From Sipunculus nudus (Eukaryota; Annelida; Sipuncula; Golfingiida; Sipunculidae), in contig CM049318.1 in the NCBI GenBank assembly GCA_026874595.1, positions 19,877,456 through 19,941,455 of the forward strand: a stretch of 64,000 nt of DNA, given 5' to 3'. The stretch's first letter is position 1, and each line of letters opens with the position of its first letter. Shown here one piece after another: positions 24,531 to 37,009 of the stretch. Both the position numbers and the translations under genes were made by a program. The notes below the pieces were generated by a model that did no database searches, was not told where the DNA came from, and was given only the letters and a program-made list of their open reading frames with translations.

Positions 24531-25034
24531 ATTTAATCTTGTTATTTATTTATTTTGGCTCCTATGACCACCTGATAAAAGATACTGTCCCGGGTCTCCT
24601 ATTCGAACCTGCGTATTTATTTGTTCTTGTGGAATACAATTTTTATTTCAGCATATCTGTCATAAATCAACACAAGTCGATTAGCAATGTATTGTTTGGC
24701 TATAGCTCTGGTCGTCATGGGGTCTTAAGCTCTAGTAGCACCTATAAAAGTAGACAAAATCTCACACAAACATTACATTGTGGATGATATGTTTTGTCTC
24801 AGACCAGTTACAGACATGGTGGACAGTCATATTGGTCCGTATCTGGCTTCAATGCAATCATGCAATGCGAGAATGAGATACAGACAATCCCTATTTTCTT
24901 GGACCTTGATCCTTTCAAAAACTCAAATTTTCACCAAATTTCAACATATTCAAGTGGTAAAGTCACAAACTAAAACACCTGTATTTTGCTCTCAGAATGA
25001 TGATAGAATGATACGGAACTCGCATACTTTAAAT

Positions 25035-25315
25035 ACTGTGCTCACAAAATGTAAAAATTATGTTCACATAGTGTAAATATTGTGCTCACACACTTAAAAT
25101 ACACTGCTTACATACTGTGCTTACATACTGTAAATGCTGTGCTCACATACCGTAAATACTGTATTCAGATACTGTAAATACAGGGTCCACATAGAGTAGT
25201 ACTGCGCCAATATACTATAAATACTGTGCTCAGATACTGTTAATACTGTGCCCACATACTGCAAATACTGTGCTCACATCCTGTAACACTGTGGTTATAT
25301 ACTATCAATAATTTA
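25035..25315 (+). repeat. Degenerate ~22-bp minisatellite
   Basis: Diverged tandem copies of roughly ACATACTGTAAATACTGTGCTC run through this stretch, about 12 units, with substitutions and small indels. Confidence 0.7.
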
Positions 25316-25399
25316 TTTGCGTTTTTTTTTAAATTTTGTTTGAGTATCATTACCCTTGAGTCAGTTCAAAGCTTAGTAAATCCACCCATTCTCCACCAA

Positions 25400-25575
25400 C
25401 CCATTTGCTGGGTCATAACACATTGGTACCCCGGAAAGGCGCACTCGTTTGTGTGTGAAACACAAACATAGGCCACAGTCACCCCGTTAAGCGGGGGTTG
25501 ACGTGAAATATCTCATCGCTTGTCGACTGGGATTCGATCTTCCGGCTTTGAACCCTGCGCTGTACCCCCAGACCA
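25400..25575 (-). mobile_element. tRNA-derived SINE, minus strand
   Basis: Read on the minus strand, GTGGTCTGGGGGTACAGCGC (A-box-like) is followed about 35 bases later by AGATCGAATCCC (B-box-like), with a non-tRNA body running to about 25400. It is placed head to head with the next element. Confidence 0.5.
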
Positions 25576-25760
25576 CATAAGTCGGTTAATGGTCAGAGGG
25601 TTTGACGTGGGACCTGAAGCCTGAAGGTTCGATCCCACCAGTGCTTCAAGGGCAAGATTATAAATCTCAAAGTAACCTCAGAGGTTCTTGTTAATGTCTT
25701 AACGTTAGAAATGACTTCTGTATCCTGCCCCGCTCAAATAAACCCCTGAATATAAGAAAA
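25570..25760 (+). mobile_element. tRNA-derived SINE, plus strand
   Basis: The A-box-like sequence TAATGGTCAGAGGG at 25587-25600 is followed by a good B box, GGTTCGATCCC, at 25626-25636. A body then runs to an AT-rich tail near 25750. The head is diverged from a functional tRNA. Confidence 0.6.
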
Positions 25761-25916
25761 TTTGATCATTATCATAATATTATTAGTATAAACATGTTCT
25801 CTTATCATTCCGATACAATAGACAGTGGCACAAACAGGCCGTGGATCTCAAATAAAAGCATCCTATGCATATACAGACTAGAGGCCACGACCTTGAAAAT
25901 TTGGTCTAAGTGAAAA

Positions 25917-26240
25917 ATAAACCGGTTTCTGTGGCTCAAGGGTAAAGCACAGGACTCAAACCCGGGAGGTCGTGAAAACAAATCTATGCCGAGGAGCTGT
26001 TAATTTTTTTTACGGTCGGCCCCAACCCAAGATGAGCACTGCGGGCTTAATGGGAAGGCTGTGCCCCACAGCCGTGTATGACTAACAAACGAGTGGGTTT
26101 TTGGGAGGTTCCAGGAATGGGGACGATTACACACCCAGGACTTGCAGGTGCGGTAGACTTGGGGGTTGGGTGACACCAGGATATAAGATAAAAATGACAG
26201 GATTTGAGTGCTACCGCCCTGTCACGTAGTGCCAAACCGA
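25917..26240 (+). mobile_element. tRNA-like SINE head and possible body
   Basis: GTGGCTCAAGGGTAAAGCAC resembles an A box. The B-box region (GGGAGGTCGTGAAAAC) is degraded. The 3' limit is a guess. Confidence 0.4.
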
Positions 26241-27423
26241 AATGGAACCCTGCAGATGTAACTAATTGATTAAGAATTAGATAAGTCAGTATTCACAAGA
26301 TGGAGCCAGTTACCTACACCAAAAGGATTTTAAAAAAAAAGAATAGGTAAATAATAAATATCTCAACTTATCAGTTGCAAATTTTTCCTTGTGATAATAT
26401 TATGTGTGACCAGAAGACTTTCTTTTTATCATTGGCAATGGAGATTTATCGATAAGACGGACAGAAGAAGAAGAAAAAAAAAACTATAGGACCTAAATAT
26501 CATTATAGCAAGGCTTTCAATAGAAAGAAAAAAATGGAGAGTCCGGGACGTTCAGGTCATAAGTTGGGAGATTCCCAAAAATTTTGAATGATATTTGGAA
26601 GGATGATGAAAAAATGAATCGAACTTGTTCGTTTTTTGCCTTAATATCGCACCATAATATGATTATACAATTATCTGACCAGGTGACTTGTTCGGATCGT
26701 TTGTAAGTTTTAGAGCCGTTTTCACAAAATTAACTCGACTGTTTGAGGTTGTCAGCAATGGTCAGTAAGCGCTACAAGCGCCTTATTTAATTCTAATTGT
26801 CTAACAGCCAGAGATTCGCGCGTCCGTTCGGACGCCTGGGCAACCAAAACTGAGCGTCTGAGAGAGACTTCGAGCGTCACAGACGTTTACTCCGAGTTCC
26901 TATAATCCGTGATATAGTAATAAATCTATCACCTCTCCCTGTAGGCCGGGAGGTTTAATTAAGACCTACAGGTAGTAACGAGATATTGCGTCATCTCTGA
27001 CACCCACGTGTTGTTAGTAATGTTACCTGTCCCAAACAAATAGTGATTTATTATATGGTACAACTGATTGACATCCTTATTATCCAGTCCTCATCCGGCT
27101 CCGCCATTTCCGTGAACTTGACAACAGCCAGTGTGTGCTGCATCTGTTAATACACGGCTGATGTTGTTTACTGAGGGTGTGACGGAGTTCCGATTGTGTC
27201 CTGCCGAATGAATGTGTCTTTCTTCTGGTGAAAAAGGGAGGATATGACAGGATTAAGACCACAGTAAAAACATTTTATCGTATTATTAATCATATGTCCT
27301 GGTCTTTTATTACTTAACATCTGTAAACACAGGTTATAATCCGCAGTACAGTTAAAGATGCCCAGGTAAAGGATGTAGCTCTGAATACATAGGCAATTAA
27401 GTGAGGACAGGAGGTATATGTCT
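26241..27423. other. No recognised gene
   Basis: AT-rich spacer with a short GC-rich patch near 26815-26895 that contains the hairpin GCGTCCGTTCGGACGC. Nothing coding is recognisable. Confidence 0.45.
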
Positions 27424-27938
27424 TCGGTGATCACGGTCCACACTGGTAGATTCATCATGGTCACTGATCCACGCTGGTAGTGTCATCACGGTTATCATAT
27501 CCACACTCGTAGTATCATCACGGTCACTGATCCCAACTGAGAGTATCATCACGGTCACTGATCCCAACTGGGAGTATCATCACGGTCACTGATCCCAACT
27601 GGGAGTATCATCACGGTCACTGATCCCAACTGGGAGTATCATCAAGGTCTCTGATCCCAACTGGAAGTATCATCAAGGTCTCTGATCTACACTGGAAGTG
27701 TCTTCATGGTCACTGACCCTCACTCGTAGTACCATCACGGTCACTGATTCACACTGGGAGTATCATCACGGTCACTGATCCACACTGGGAGTATCATCAC
27801 GGTCACTGATTCACACTGGGAGTATCATCACGGTCACTGATCCACACTGGGAGTATCATCACGGTCACTGATCCACACTGGGAGTATATTCACGGTCACT
27901 GATCCACACTGCAGGTGTCATCGTGGTCACGATCCGAA
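27424..27938 (+). repeat. 31-bp minisatellite upstream of the metalloproteinase
   Basis: About 16 tandem copies of a 31-bp unit containing GTATCATCACGGTCACTGAT, most uniform in the middle and diverged at both ends. It stops about 95 bp before the metalloproteinase start codon, so it probably lies in or next to its promoter or 5' UTR. Confidence 0.85.
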
Positions 27939-28033
27939 AAGGTATCTCGGATCCGTACCGGTGTCCCAAGTTCCGGTGGTTGAAGAAAGAGGTGAATCGT
28001 GAAGTTTAAAGGTTTAACAAAGGTTTTCTTATT

Positions 28034-30852
28034 ATGGGGTTATTAACACTTTTTACCTGGATCTTTGGGATAGTTCGAGTTAGTTCCGGGTCACTAGGTG
28101 ATCGTATACAGCCCGAAACAATGAAAGAAGTCCACCCTGGGGCCGTCAACAGAAAGTTTATGTTGGTAAGTCTTAGGATCCACTTCTTACACATTATCTT
28201 ATCATTATAAAGTCTATTGTTTTTGTTTAACGATTCTTAGGCTGTGTTAAAAGAAATTCATTATACGGAAAAGAAATGTGACAAAGCAAACAAACAACAC
28301 ACAAACGTTTGATTAATGTTTTACAAATGTGCTGGATTCTGTCTCAGTTTATGGTTTATTTTTGTATTGAATCGAAAAATATAGATAGATATTATCACAT
28401 GTGTTTATGGTGGTCCAAGACTACTACATACAAATGCACATACATACATGCACCCGCAAAAATGCATATAAAAACACACACCATGGTGTACAAACAGACA
28501 CGAATCATTTGAAGGTGCGTTATAGTATAATCAATATATGATAAAATCAGTGTTTTTGCGGTAAAAATTCAGGATATATGCAGCCCTCATACAGTCTTTT
28601 TCACTTGCAGGACTATCTTATCAAGTATGGTTTCATCGACGGGAAAGATAACCAAACGGATATGACGTCAGGGGTTAGTGCCTTTCAGAGGAGCGTGGGT
28701 CTACCGGCAACGGGAGTACTGGACGCACGAACCTTAACACTGATGTCGGCGCCGCGGTGTGGCGTCACAGACCGACGGGAACACCCGAAAGGCCACGGAA
28801 ATGTCCGACGTAAACGATATTTGATTCTGCACCGGAAATGGCATGAACAAGACAACGTACTAACTTGGAAGTAAGCGGATCTTTACTACCCTTTGTGCAC
28901 GCGGATAATGAGGAAATGGATTGGGATATACAGCTAAGAAACAATTTTTACGACATACATCAGATTTGTTATGAAACCAGAAGTCTGTATTCTATATCTA
29001 CTATGAAAAGTGTTTAATTAGTATTATTCGTGTGTGTTAAACTATTTAAATTTGTATCTCTTGTTTCATGGGCCTTGTTCTAGGTGAGGTTACGTGGGGG
29101 GGGGGGGGGGGGGGGGAGCTATTTTCCTGTTTGGGGTCTTTTGCCAGAGGGTAGGGGAGGGGGAAAGAACGGTTCTGTCCGTACCACTGCGGATCGTCCA
29201 TTTTCTCAGCAAACAATGCCCATACCCAGATCATAGGTAATACACTGATGCCGCCGTTGTGGTTACTTAATCTCACCTTTTAAAATACTCGGGGCCACCC
29301 AAACTTCAATCTATCACGAGGACTTCTGATGGATTTTAATTCTTTTAAAACTTATTTAAACGTATTATTTGTATATTTCGCATTAAGTAGAAAAATGCTC
29401 AAAATGCCCACTTACATCCCTGTCACTATAGACAATTTACAGAAATAATAGTTCTTGCCGTTTCTGCAGGACAGACTGATTTCTTTCCCTATGGAAATTG
29501 TTTCACTGTGTTTATTTCAAATTATTCTGTTTATTATTGACATAATCATTTTAAACCAGGTGTATTGAAGTATATTCTACATGTAATCATTTCAAATCTA
29601 GTGCTAAATGTATTAGTAATCATTTACATTTACACTTGCATTTATTTGAGTATAGAATCAACACATATACGAACAAGCTAGACCACGGGCAGACAAGACG
29701 AGTAATGATGACCGCCTTTCAACTGTGGTCTGACGTCACCAACCTCCAGTTCCGGGAGACCTCAGGGGCGGCACTGCTTAACTTAGGCTTCCATCGGGGA
29801 AAGCACACAAATTGTGCTTATAAATTTGATGGACCCGGTAAGATTTTTGTAACCGCCTTACATTCGGATAATTTACACGTAACAGATTCACTGGCAGTTT
29901 AAAGTGATTTATTTAGAAGAATCCTTACGCACTTGGTCTTCATAATATTAAAAAAAAAAACGGCAGATAGACATTTTGTAATTTATAATATTGTAATTAA
30001 TTTTGGATTAATACATTTTCTGCACTTGAACCTTGAAACTGAAGTTTATTTTCAAGGAATTTTATGATAGTATGTTTGTATGATAATTTCCTCTTCAGGT
30101 GGAACCTTGGCTCACGCGTTCTACCCGCCAAGTGGCAAAGTCCATTTTGATGACGAAGAGGCATGGGTAATCAGAAAAGAAAAAGGTAATTCTGTATTTC
30201 TTTATAAAAAAATTGACCGGTCTCTGTTATTACTCTGTTTAAAATGATTATCATATCTAATAATATCAATGTCTATTACTAACATAAATGTGTCTATTTT
30301 AATGGGTGATTTTTTTTTTATTTCCACCAGTCCATAGTTACTGTTACCAATGCTTATTTCCATTTATAATAATATATATCATAAACTTGTATTACATACA
30401 TTTATTCTAGTTTGTTATTTCAAAAATAATGTAAAGTGAAACAATTATGTCTATAATGTACAGGTGTAATTAGTTTTAATGATAAAGGTCAGGGTTCATG
30501 GGTAATTTGCGTATGAGTTAATTCTTAATACAGCAAGTGCAATCCAGCCTCCTTTTTAGGTAGGGACGGTACACCTCTGCTTCCGGTGGCGATGCATGAG
30601 ATTGGTCACGCGCTGGGTCTGTCTCACACGGATGTACCGCAAGCTATCATGTACGCCATTAGTAACCCGACGACTTATCCTCACCCAGATGACATCGCAG
30701 CCATACAGTATTTTTATGGTAATTATACGAAGACATACGGTAATACTAAGAGGCACCTAGTACATTTTGTGCCAACAAGAGCAGTTTTTATATTGTTTAT
30801 ATTCCCGATGTTTATAAACATATTTCCTTGCTTTAATGTCTCTTTATAAAAT

Positions 30853-30904
<52 letters not shown>

Positions 30905-33900
30905 ACAGAACTTTCAAGTCCTCCTTTGACCTTCATGTATAAATTTTCAGTTTAATCATGATAAGTAACAGGCACTGAATATTTTTGTTAAACTCAACTT
31001 CAGTTTATTTTCAGGGCTTTTGAATTATTTATTTCTTTTTGTTTTAGGTCGAAAGACCCCTCGGCCCACAGAACCCTTGTGGAAACGTAATGTCGCTTCA
31101 CTGGCACCAGGTAGGTCAGGTCACGTGTCCAACCTACCAGGTTTTTTAGTTAGCAAAAGGTAGTTCTTTAATTATTCTGCTTCTCTCAGAGAAAACCGTT
31201 TTTTTTATTCTAAGAATAATTACCTTTTCAAGCCCCTGAAGTCAGCTTGAAACCAAGGTTTTCCGGTGTGTGGGTAATTTGGAAAAGTAAATTCTGATCT
31301 AGACTTCAGAGAGAGATAATTATTACGTTTGACGCAGGCTATCTGTGAGCGTGTAATGAATGTAGATATACACCTGGTGCCCAGCTTGTGGTAACCATGG
31401 AAAGAGGCCCCCTCCTTTGACTGGAATTGTAATTGGTTAGACCTTTTTTCAAATCCTTTTGGACATATATGAAAAAAGACCGAGATCTGGGTCTCTTTAA
31501 GAAAATGTTATACCCAAAGTTTTCCTTCCGACTCCTGAAGAACAAGATAATTTTCTTACCACACAATTCTGGCCCGAATGCAGTGATAAAAACGGACCGC
31601 CGCTGTCAATCTTCTCATTGATCCCTTTTATAATTTTCATATCAGTTGACATTATGGTTGACGGTAACTTAATCTTGACTACTAAGTACTACATTTCTTC
31701 AGTGATTACACAATTTACATTATTTAGCGTATTATTACACTATTGATATCACTATTTGACATGGAGTAAAAAGGTCAATCCTTATACTGGAAATATGCAG
31801 AACGTAAAAACTGTCTATTTCAGAGGGGGAGTGGCTAACGCTGAGGAAGACGACGGTTCAGACGACTCTGACTCCGACTCCCGCTGATTTACCACCCCGT
31901 CTGTGTGACTCCACTCTCAGAGTCAACGCTTTAGAACGGATCGGCGGTGAAACGTTCATTTTCTCAGGAAAAGTAAGCTCCTTTTGTATTTTCTTAATCC
32001 ATATGTGAGGGTGGTACTTTCGTCATGCTAAGGGCGAATTTAGGTAACACAGAGGAACCACTATTTCTACTAAAAACGAACCTTTTTCTGTTGGGCATTG
32101 TGGGAAGGCCGGGACTACTTGAACTTTCAAACTTTGAAATAAAAATGTGTTACATATCAAGGAAATATATTCTGTTTAAATTTTGCCTGCGCATGCTAAC
32201 AAAATATTACTTAGAATCTTACCACAGAAATAACCCATCTTTACGTAGGCCTAATTTTCCATGAATCAATTCTTATCCAACGTACTTGAACGGACTACAT
32301 TACCCTCTTCACTACTTCACTACGCCGTTTGTGTGTGTAGAAACCCCGCTGCATTATGGGCTGCATATTTTGAAGCCCACAAACCTTAACAAGCAGAATT
32401 GTATTCTTGTAATACCGGTTTTACTCAGTGTGGTCTTTGGACCTAAGGATTGTGGGATACTCAACAATAAATGCTAAGGGTAACACCACTACAGTCTAAA
32501 CTTTAACCATTTACACATACGAATGGTATATCCCCTCCAATGTCCTCCCTCGGGTCTTCTTAATTATATATCTATGCGCCCAGGTAATAAGAGTCCCCTC
32601 TTCTAAAAAGCCTTTTTCATGCTGTCGATTAGTTACGCTCTTTACACAGCCACTTACCCATAGGCCAACTACCTATACCGTAAGCGCTGTTTGTTATGAC
32701 CTTGTATCCTGAATCTCTACACCAGAGAGGAGCACTGTATTTTGATCCAATCAGATGAGACCCTGTGCTGGAAGACACAACGGTTTACCAGCCAAGCGAG
32801 GAATACACAAAGACAATGTTGTTCATTTCGTTTTGAGTGACAGCTCATTGCCTCGGCGACCGTTTGAGCAGGCAACAGGCTCAGAGAATTGCCCCGCACG
32901 TAGTTTCTGGGCGGAGCCTGATGCCTGTCGAGTGTTTGTTGACTTGCATTTGGTTGGCTGCTAGTCACATCAGCAGTTTTTTTCAGCAGACAGGCCTATG
33001 TGCACCACATGGTGTTTAAGTGCATCATAATCGGTCAAAGCAGGCAGCGGGAAAATCAGTAGCTTCTTTAGAAGCGCAAGATTTCCGCTGCCTCGGGAGC
33101 GTATCGATTCGTGCGATCTTGTATCATCACACGGATTTTTTAACCTGGGAAGTAATTGCATACAAAGACATTTGTGAACTCTGCACCGGCAAATCCAAAC
33201 TTCTTGCGCCATGGGTGCTCATAGCGTCCTCTGGTGGCAGACTGAAGAGGTATCTTAGGAATATTTGAGGGTTTAACACCTTTTATTTATCATTTATGGT
33301 AATCCCGCATTGGGCGTCTCATCGCTATTTATTATCGGCTATCAGAAAACAGAGTATCTCTGAGAGATCTGTTCATACATTATAAGTCCTTTGTATAACC
33401 CCCTATATGTGAAACACTACAGATGGAAGCATTTATAGCATAAACAGAAATAAGATTCTAGTATTAGCTCCTTCTTCTAATTAACGGAAAAAAATTTATC
33501 AAATAATCAAGCCAAGACTGGCCAATCGATGGTGCTGTCAAGCATATTATTGTAAAACCAAAAATATCACAGTCCGATATCTCTTAAGGTGCCCTATCGC
33601 ATAAAAACGAGTTATAATATAATAAACTGTTTTACTCACCTGTTGCATAATATGTTGCTTAACTCTCCGTTAATAATAGTAAGAACTCATGGTTTTGTTA
33701 ACTTCAGCGCCTGCATTACTGAGTAGTATATATGCCTAGTGTGTTGTTTCCTTCCGGTTTTCATTGTTAGTTTACACACATTACTATGTGGTAAAAAATA
33801 AGAAACATGCCGCTCCGTAAATGTTTCATTCCACATGGATCCTTTTGCATGACGTCATACATGGCATGATTATAATCTGTTCAGTGGTACTGGCGGGTAC

Positions 33901-36093
33901 CAGCAGGGGGCAGAAGACGTCGGCTACGATACGACTGGCGCACCGCTCACCCAATCAAGGGCTTGTGGCCAAGACTACCTCTGCCGGAATCAGGGCTGGA
34001 TGCTGTGTACATGAGGACATCTGAAGGCAAAAATGAGTTAATTGTGTTCGTGGGTAAGTTATATGTGTATTTACAAACACCATTTTTTATTTCCATTTTA
34101 CTTCGTTTAAAAAAAAGTAATTGGTATAGTAAACTTTCCCCTTTTAACTGAAATCACTACCTTACATGGGTTCAGGTGGAGACAAAAACTATGTATCCTT
34201 AACAAGACGACAAAAACATGCTGAAGGGTATGACCACAGCCATACCTATATAGGTGAGCTTGATGCGACACAGGCTGTGCTGCGGTAATTATGGCTCTGT
34301 CGCTCTAACATATACGGCCTGGTTGATAAACTCAGTTGCAATGGTCCCTTTTACACCTCTTTCTCTAGTTATTTGTGGATATCGGTGTTATATCTGGGTT
34401 TGAAAAACCCCCTAACTGCATTTGTTTTATTTTACAATAGCGCCATCTGTAGTTAAATATGAATATCAACAAGTTTTACTTGGTCCGTATTCGAAGATGT
34501 CACGGTTAGGGTGGAGAACAAGGACTTTTAAAAACCTGAGAATTGTGTTTTCTATCTAGGGCCATCCTACACTGGTTACAATAATCTGGAGACATGATTT
34601 CAACCGTTGTATTCCAATTTCCGGTATGCTCTGCTCCAGAGCAACACGTCCACACTTTTAGAACTGGTTTACCGCTCAAGTTTGAGTGAACTATTTCAGT
34701 GTCCGGTCAAGGTCACCTATTGTGTTGCCAAGAGTGAGCTGGCATTAAATATTGCAGGGCAGCAGATAATTTCAGGGAAAAAATATTTGGGGTACATACA
34801 ATATTTATAGTAAGAGAAATTTAATAAATTGAAAAATAGCACGGCTGGTCTTTTTCTTTATGTTGGAGGGAATTGAAAGTTAATGTAGGTCAATAAAGTA
34901 TACATGCAAATGACATACAAAACCCCCTGTTTTCCTGATTCAAAATAGAAATGCAGCAATTGAGCTTTAATTTGATGTATCACGATTTTCCAAACACTCG
35001 ACAGAAAAAGACATCTTTACCAGCGTCATCCAATATAGAGGTCGGTATTGTTTAATATCTCATTTGTGTTGCACCACATACTGAATCAATTTTCTGTTTA
35101 TATTTTAGGGAAGCGCTACTGGAAGGCATCGTCCAGGCAGCTCTCCGATCTTGATGAAAGGAGTGGGCCAATCACCGACTTTGATCTTCCGTCGACACTA
35201 CAGAGAGTGGACGCCGTGTTTTCCCCGAAAAAAGACGTCACGTACTTCATAAGCGGGAGTAATTACTGGCGGTATGACGAGAAAAGCCGGAGAACATCAG
35301 GAACGAAGAACCTAGACTCCTGGAGGGGACTCCGGAGTCCCGTCGATGCCGCTTTCAAACATAATGGTAAGTCTACAAGGTGGAGTATAACTTTAAGGAT
35401 ATTTTCAATGAGGCAACAAACAGAAAATATTTTTATACGGACGCTAGGAACAAAACAAATAATTTTGTTCCAGTAGTTAAGCACTTTACGAACAACATTT
35501 GTTCAGACCCAAACCAAGCTCGGGTTAAAGTTTAGGGATAACTCTTTTTAACTCAACAACCACTCACCATATTGCTTTCATATTTCATATATGTGTTGTA
35601 TGGGGTATAGGATTTTCTTACATAATTTTGGGTTAAAGATAAAGGTCATAGGTTCTCCTTTGTTCATTAGAACATTAGGTACAAAATTGTTTTGGTGGGC
35701 TTTTAGCTTTATTGCTACTGAAGATATTTCTGCTAACTTATACTGATGGTCTTTTACATTACCCATTGATTAACTAGATCACGTTTTATAATGGGCAAAA
35801 TCCACACATATTTTATGAGATCAGAGGTCACCAAGCTACTTTATGGTGTCGGTGCGATAACTTAGTAGGAAAGTAATGGAGTTTCATGAAACTCAACAGA
35901 AATTCTAACCAAAATAATATCTCGCCTAAATTATATTCCCGGCAAACTTTATACAAAGTCATATACAATGGATCAGAGGTCATCAGCTTTAAGGTGTCGC
36001 TGTTATTACTTAACAGGAATATAATGGATTTTCATGGATTTCAATAGATATTTTACCAATATAATATTTCATCTAAGATAAATACCAATATTT

Positions 36094-36173
<80 letters not shown>

Positions 36174-36938
36174 ATTACTCCAATTCTTAAAATTTGTATA
36201 TGATCAATACAAATTTAGTCGAATCTCCATTCCTTTAAGAATTCTTTAAGGGAATTTTACCATAGCACAAATTAGCAACATTACCAAGAGCTTGGTCTTT
36301 ATTAACAAAATAAAATTGAACCATGAAAAATAGGAGAGGAGAAACTGTAGAACATTAACTGTTTTGTATAACCTAATTAAACAATTTAGATAATTTATTC
36401 AAATCTTATTGAATTTTCTGATATGGGGAAGCGAGCCATCACATCAAGAAAGTATAATAATTATACACTTCGACCAATTACAGTATTACTAAGAATGCAG
36501 AGTCCTTTTATTCTAATATAAATGAAAACGTAAAACTTCGATTAGATAGACCTTCTTCTAGTCTAACCGGTTTACCATTTCAAACAGAGAAAAAGTGTCA
36601 TCCTTATTTTTGAAACAGTAAAAACCAAGATGCGTTAATTATTATATATTTTTTAATTTGTAGATGGCGAGGTATACTTTCTGCAAGGAAGCCGGATTTT
36701 AAAGTTCGACTTTGAAAATATGAAAATGAGCAATGACGGTAGCTTCCCAAAGCCTTGGATGTCCCATTTCTTCAACTGCCCGGCAGTGGCGCTTTCAAGT
36801 CGTCATGACAAGCTGCATTCCAGAGATAGCTCACAAGTTCTACTTGAACAGTCGTCCGCCAGGGGGAGCGCCACTCCTGTCCAGATCTGTATAACGAACA
36901 TTGGACCTTTTGCTCTCCTGGCTTTGTTCATCATATGA
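28034..36938 (+). CDS. Matrix metalloproteinase, furin-activated, with hemopexin domain and probable GPI anchor
   Basis: Ten coding exons join in frame to 577 residues: 28034-28165, 28611-28870, 29656-29837, 30099-30185, 30560-30718, 31048-31110, 31824-31972, 33885-34053, 35109-35366, 36664-36938. Order: signal peptide (about 1-19); propeptide with cysteine switch PRCGVTDR (Cys94; the family usually has PRCGVPD); furin site RRKR 110-113, so the mature enzyme starts at Tyr114; catalytic domain with HEIGHALGLSH (zinc ligands His233, His237, His243; base Glu234) and Met-turn Met251; a Pro/Thr-rich linker 275-315; a hemopexin domain bounded by Cys322 and Cys525; and a hydrophobic C-terminus (about 566-577) with no cytoplasmic tail, as in GPI-anchored membrane-type MMPs. 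By family it is a zinc endopeptidase cutting extracellular matrix or surface proteins. The structural-zinc Asp appears replaced by Asn183, and the following loop is short. Exon 1 is the least certain part of the model. Confidence 0.9.
28871..29655 (+). other. Metalloproteinase intron 2 with G21 run
   Basis: Intron between the propeptide exon and the first catalytic exon. It holds an uninterrupted G21 run at 29096-29116, the longest in the window. I see nothing coding. Confidence 0.7.
30856..30900 (+). repeat. (AG)n microsatellite in a metalloproteinase intron
   Basis: A near-perfect GA/AG run lies in the intron after the exon that carries the zinc-binding motif. Confidence 0.9.
31973..33884 (+). 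other. Large metalloproteinase intron with a stable hairpin
   Basis: A 1.9-kb intron that splits the first hemopexin blade. A hairpin of about 53 nt lies at 33042-33094: outer stem AGGCAGCGG/CCGCTGCCT, then AAATC/GATTT, an internal loop, GCTTC/GAAGC and a TTTA loop. The rest is unremarkable. Confidence 0.6.
34176..34253 (+). other. Candidate in-frame cassette exon in the metalloproteinase
   Basis: This 78-bp stretch has a TTCAG acceptor, a GTGAGC donor, phase 1 at both ends and an open frame of 26 residues. Skipping it joins IVFVG directly to KRYWK, the normal hemopexin blade sequence. It is therefore either a rare cassette exon or a chance match. I left it out of the main model. Confidence 0.25.
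35367..36663 (+). other. Last metalloproteinase intron with (AT)n array
   Basis: A 1.3-kb intron with an (AT)n tract at about 36093-36170. Nothing coding. Confidence 0.7.
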
Positions 36939-37009
36939 TAAACGTAACACACAGATGCATATATACAAATATGTATCAAATGTATCTCAAATGTGCTCAA
37001 AGCCCGGCC

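Noticed and set aside
25587-25640. Possible functional tRNA gene
   Set aside because: A and B boxes are present, but a cloverleaf with a plausible anticodon stem could not be formed, so a SINE head fits better.
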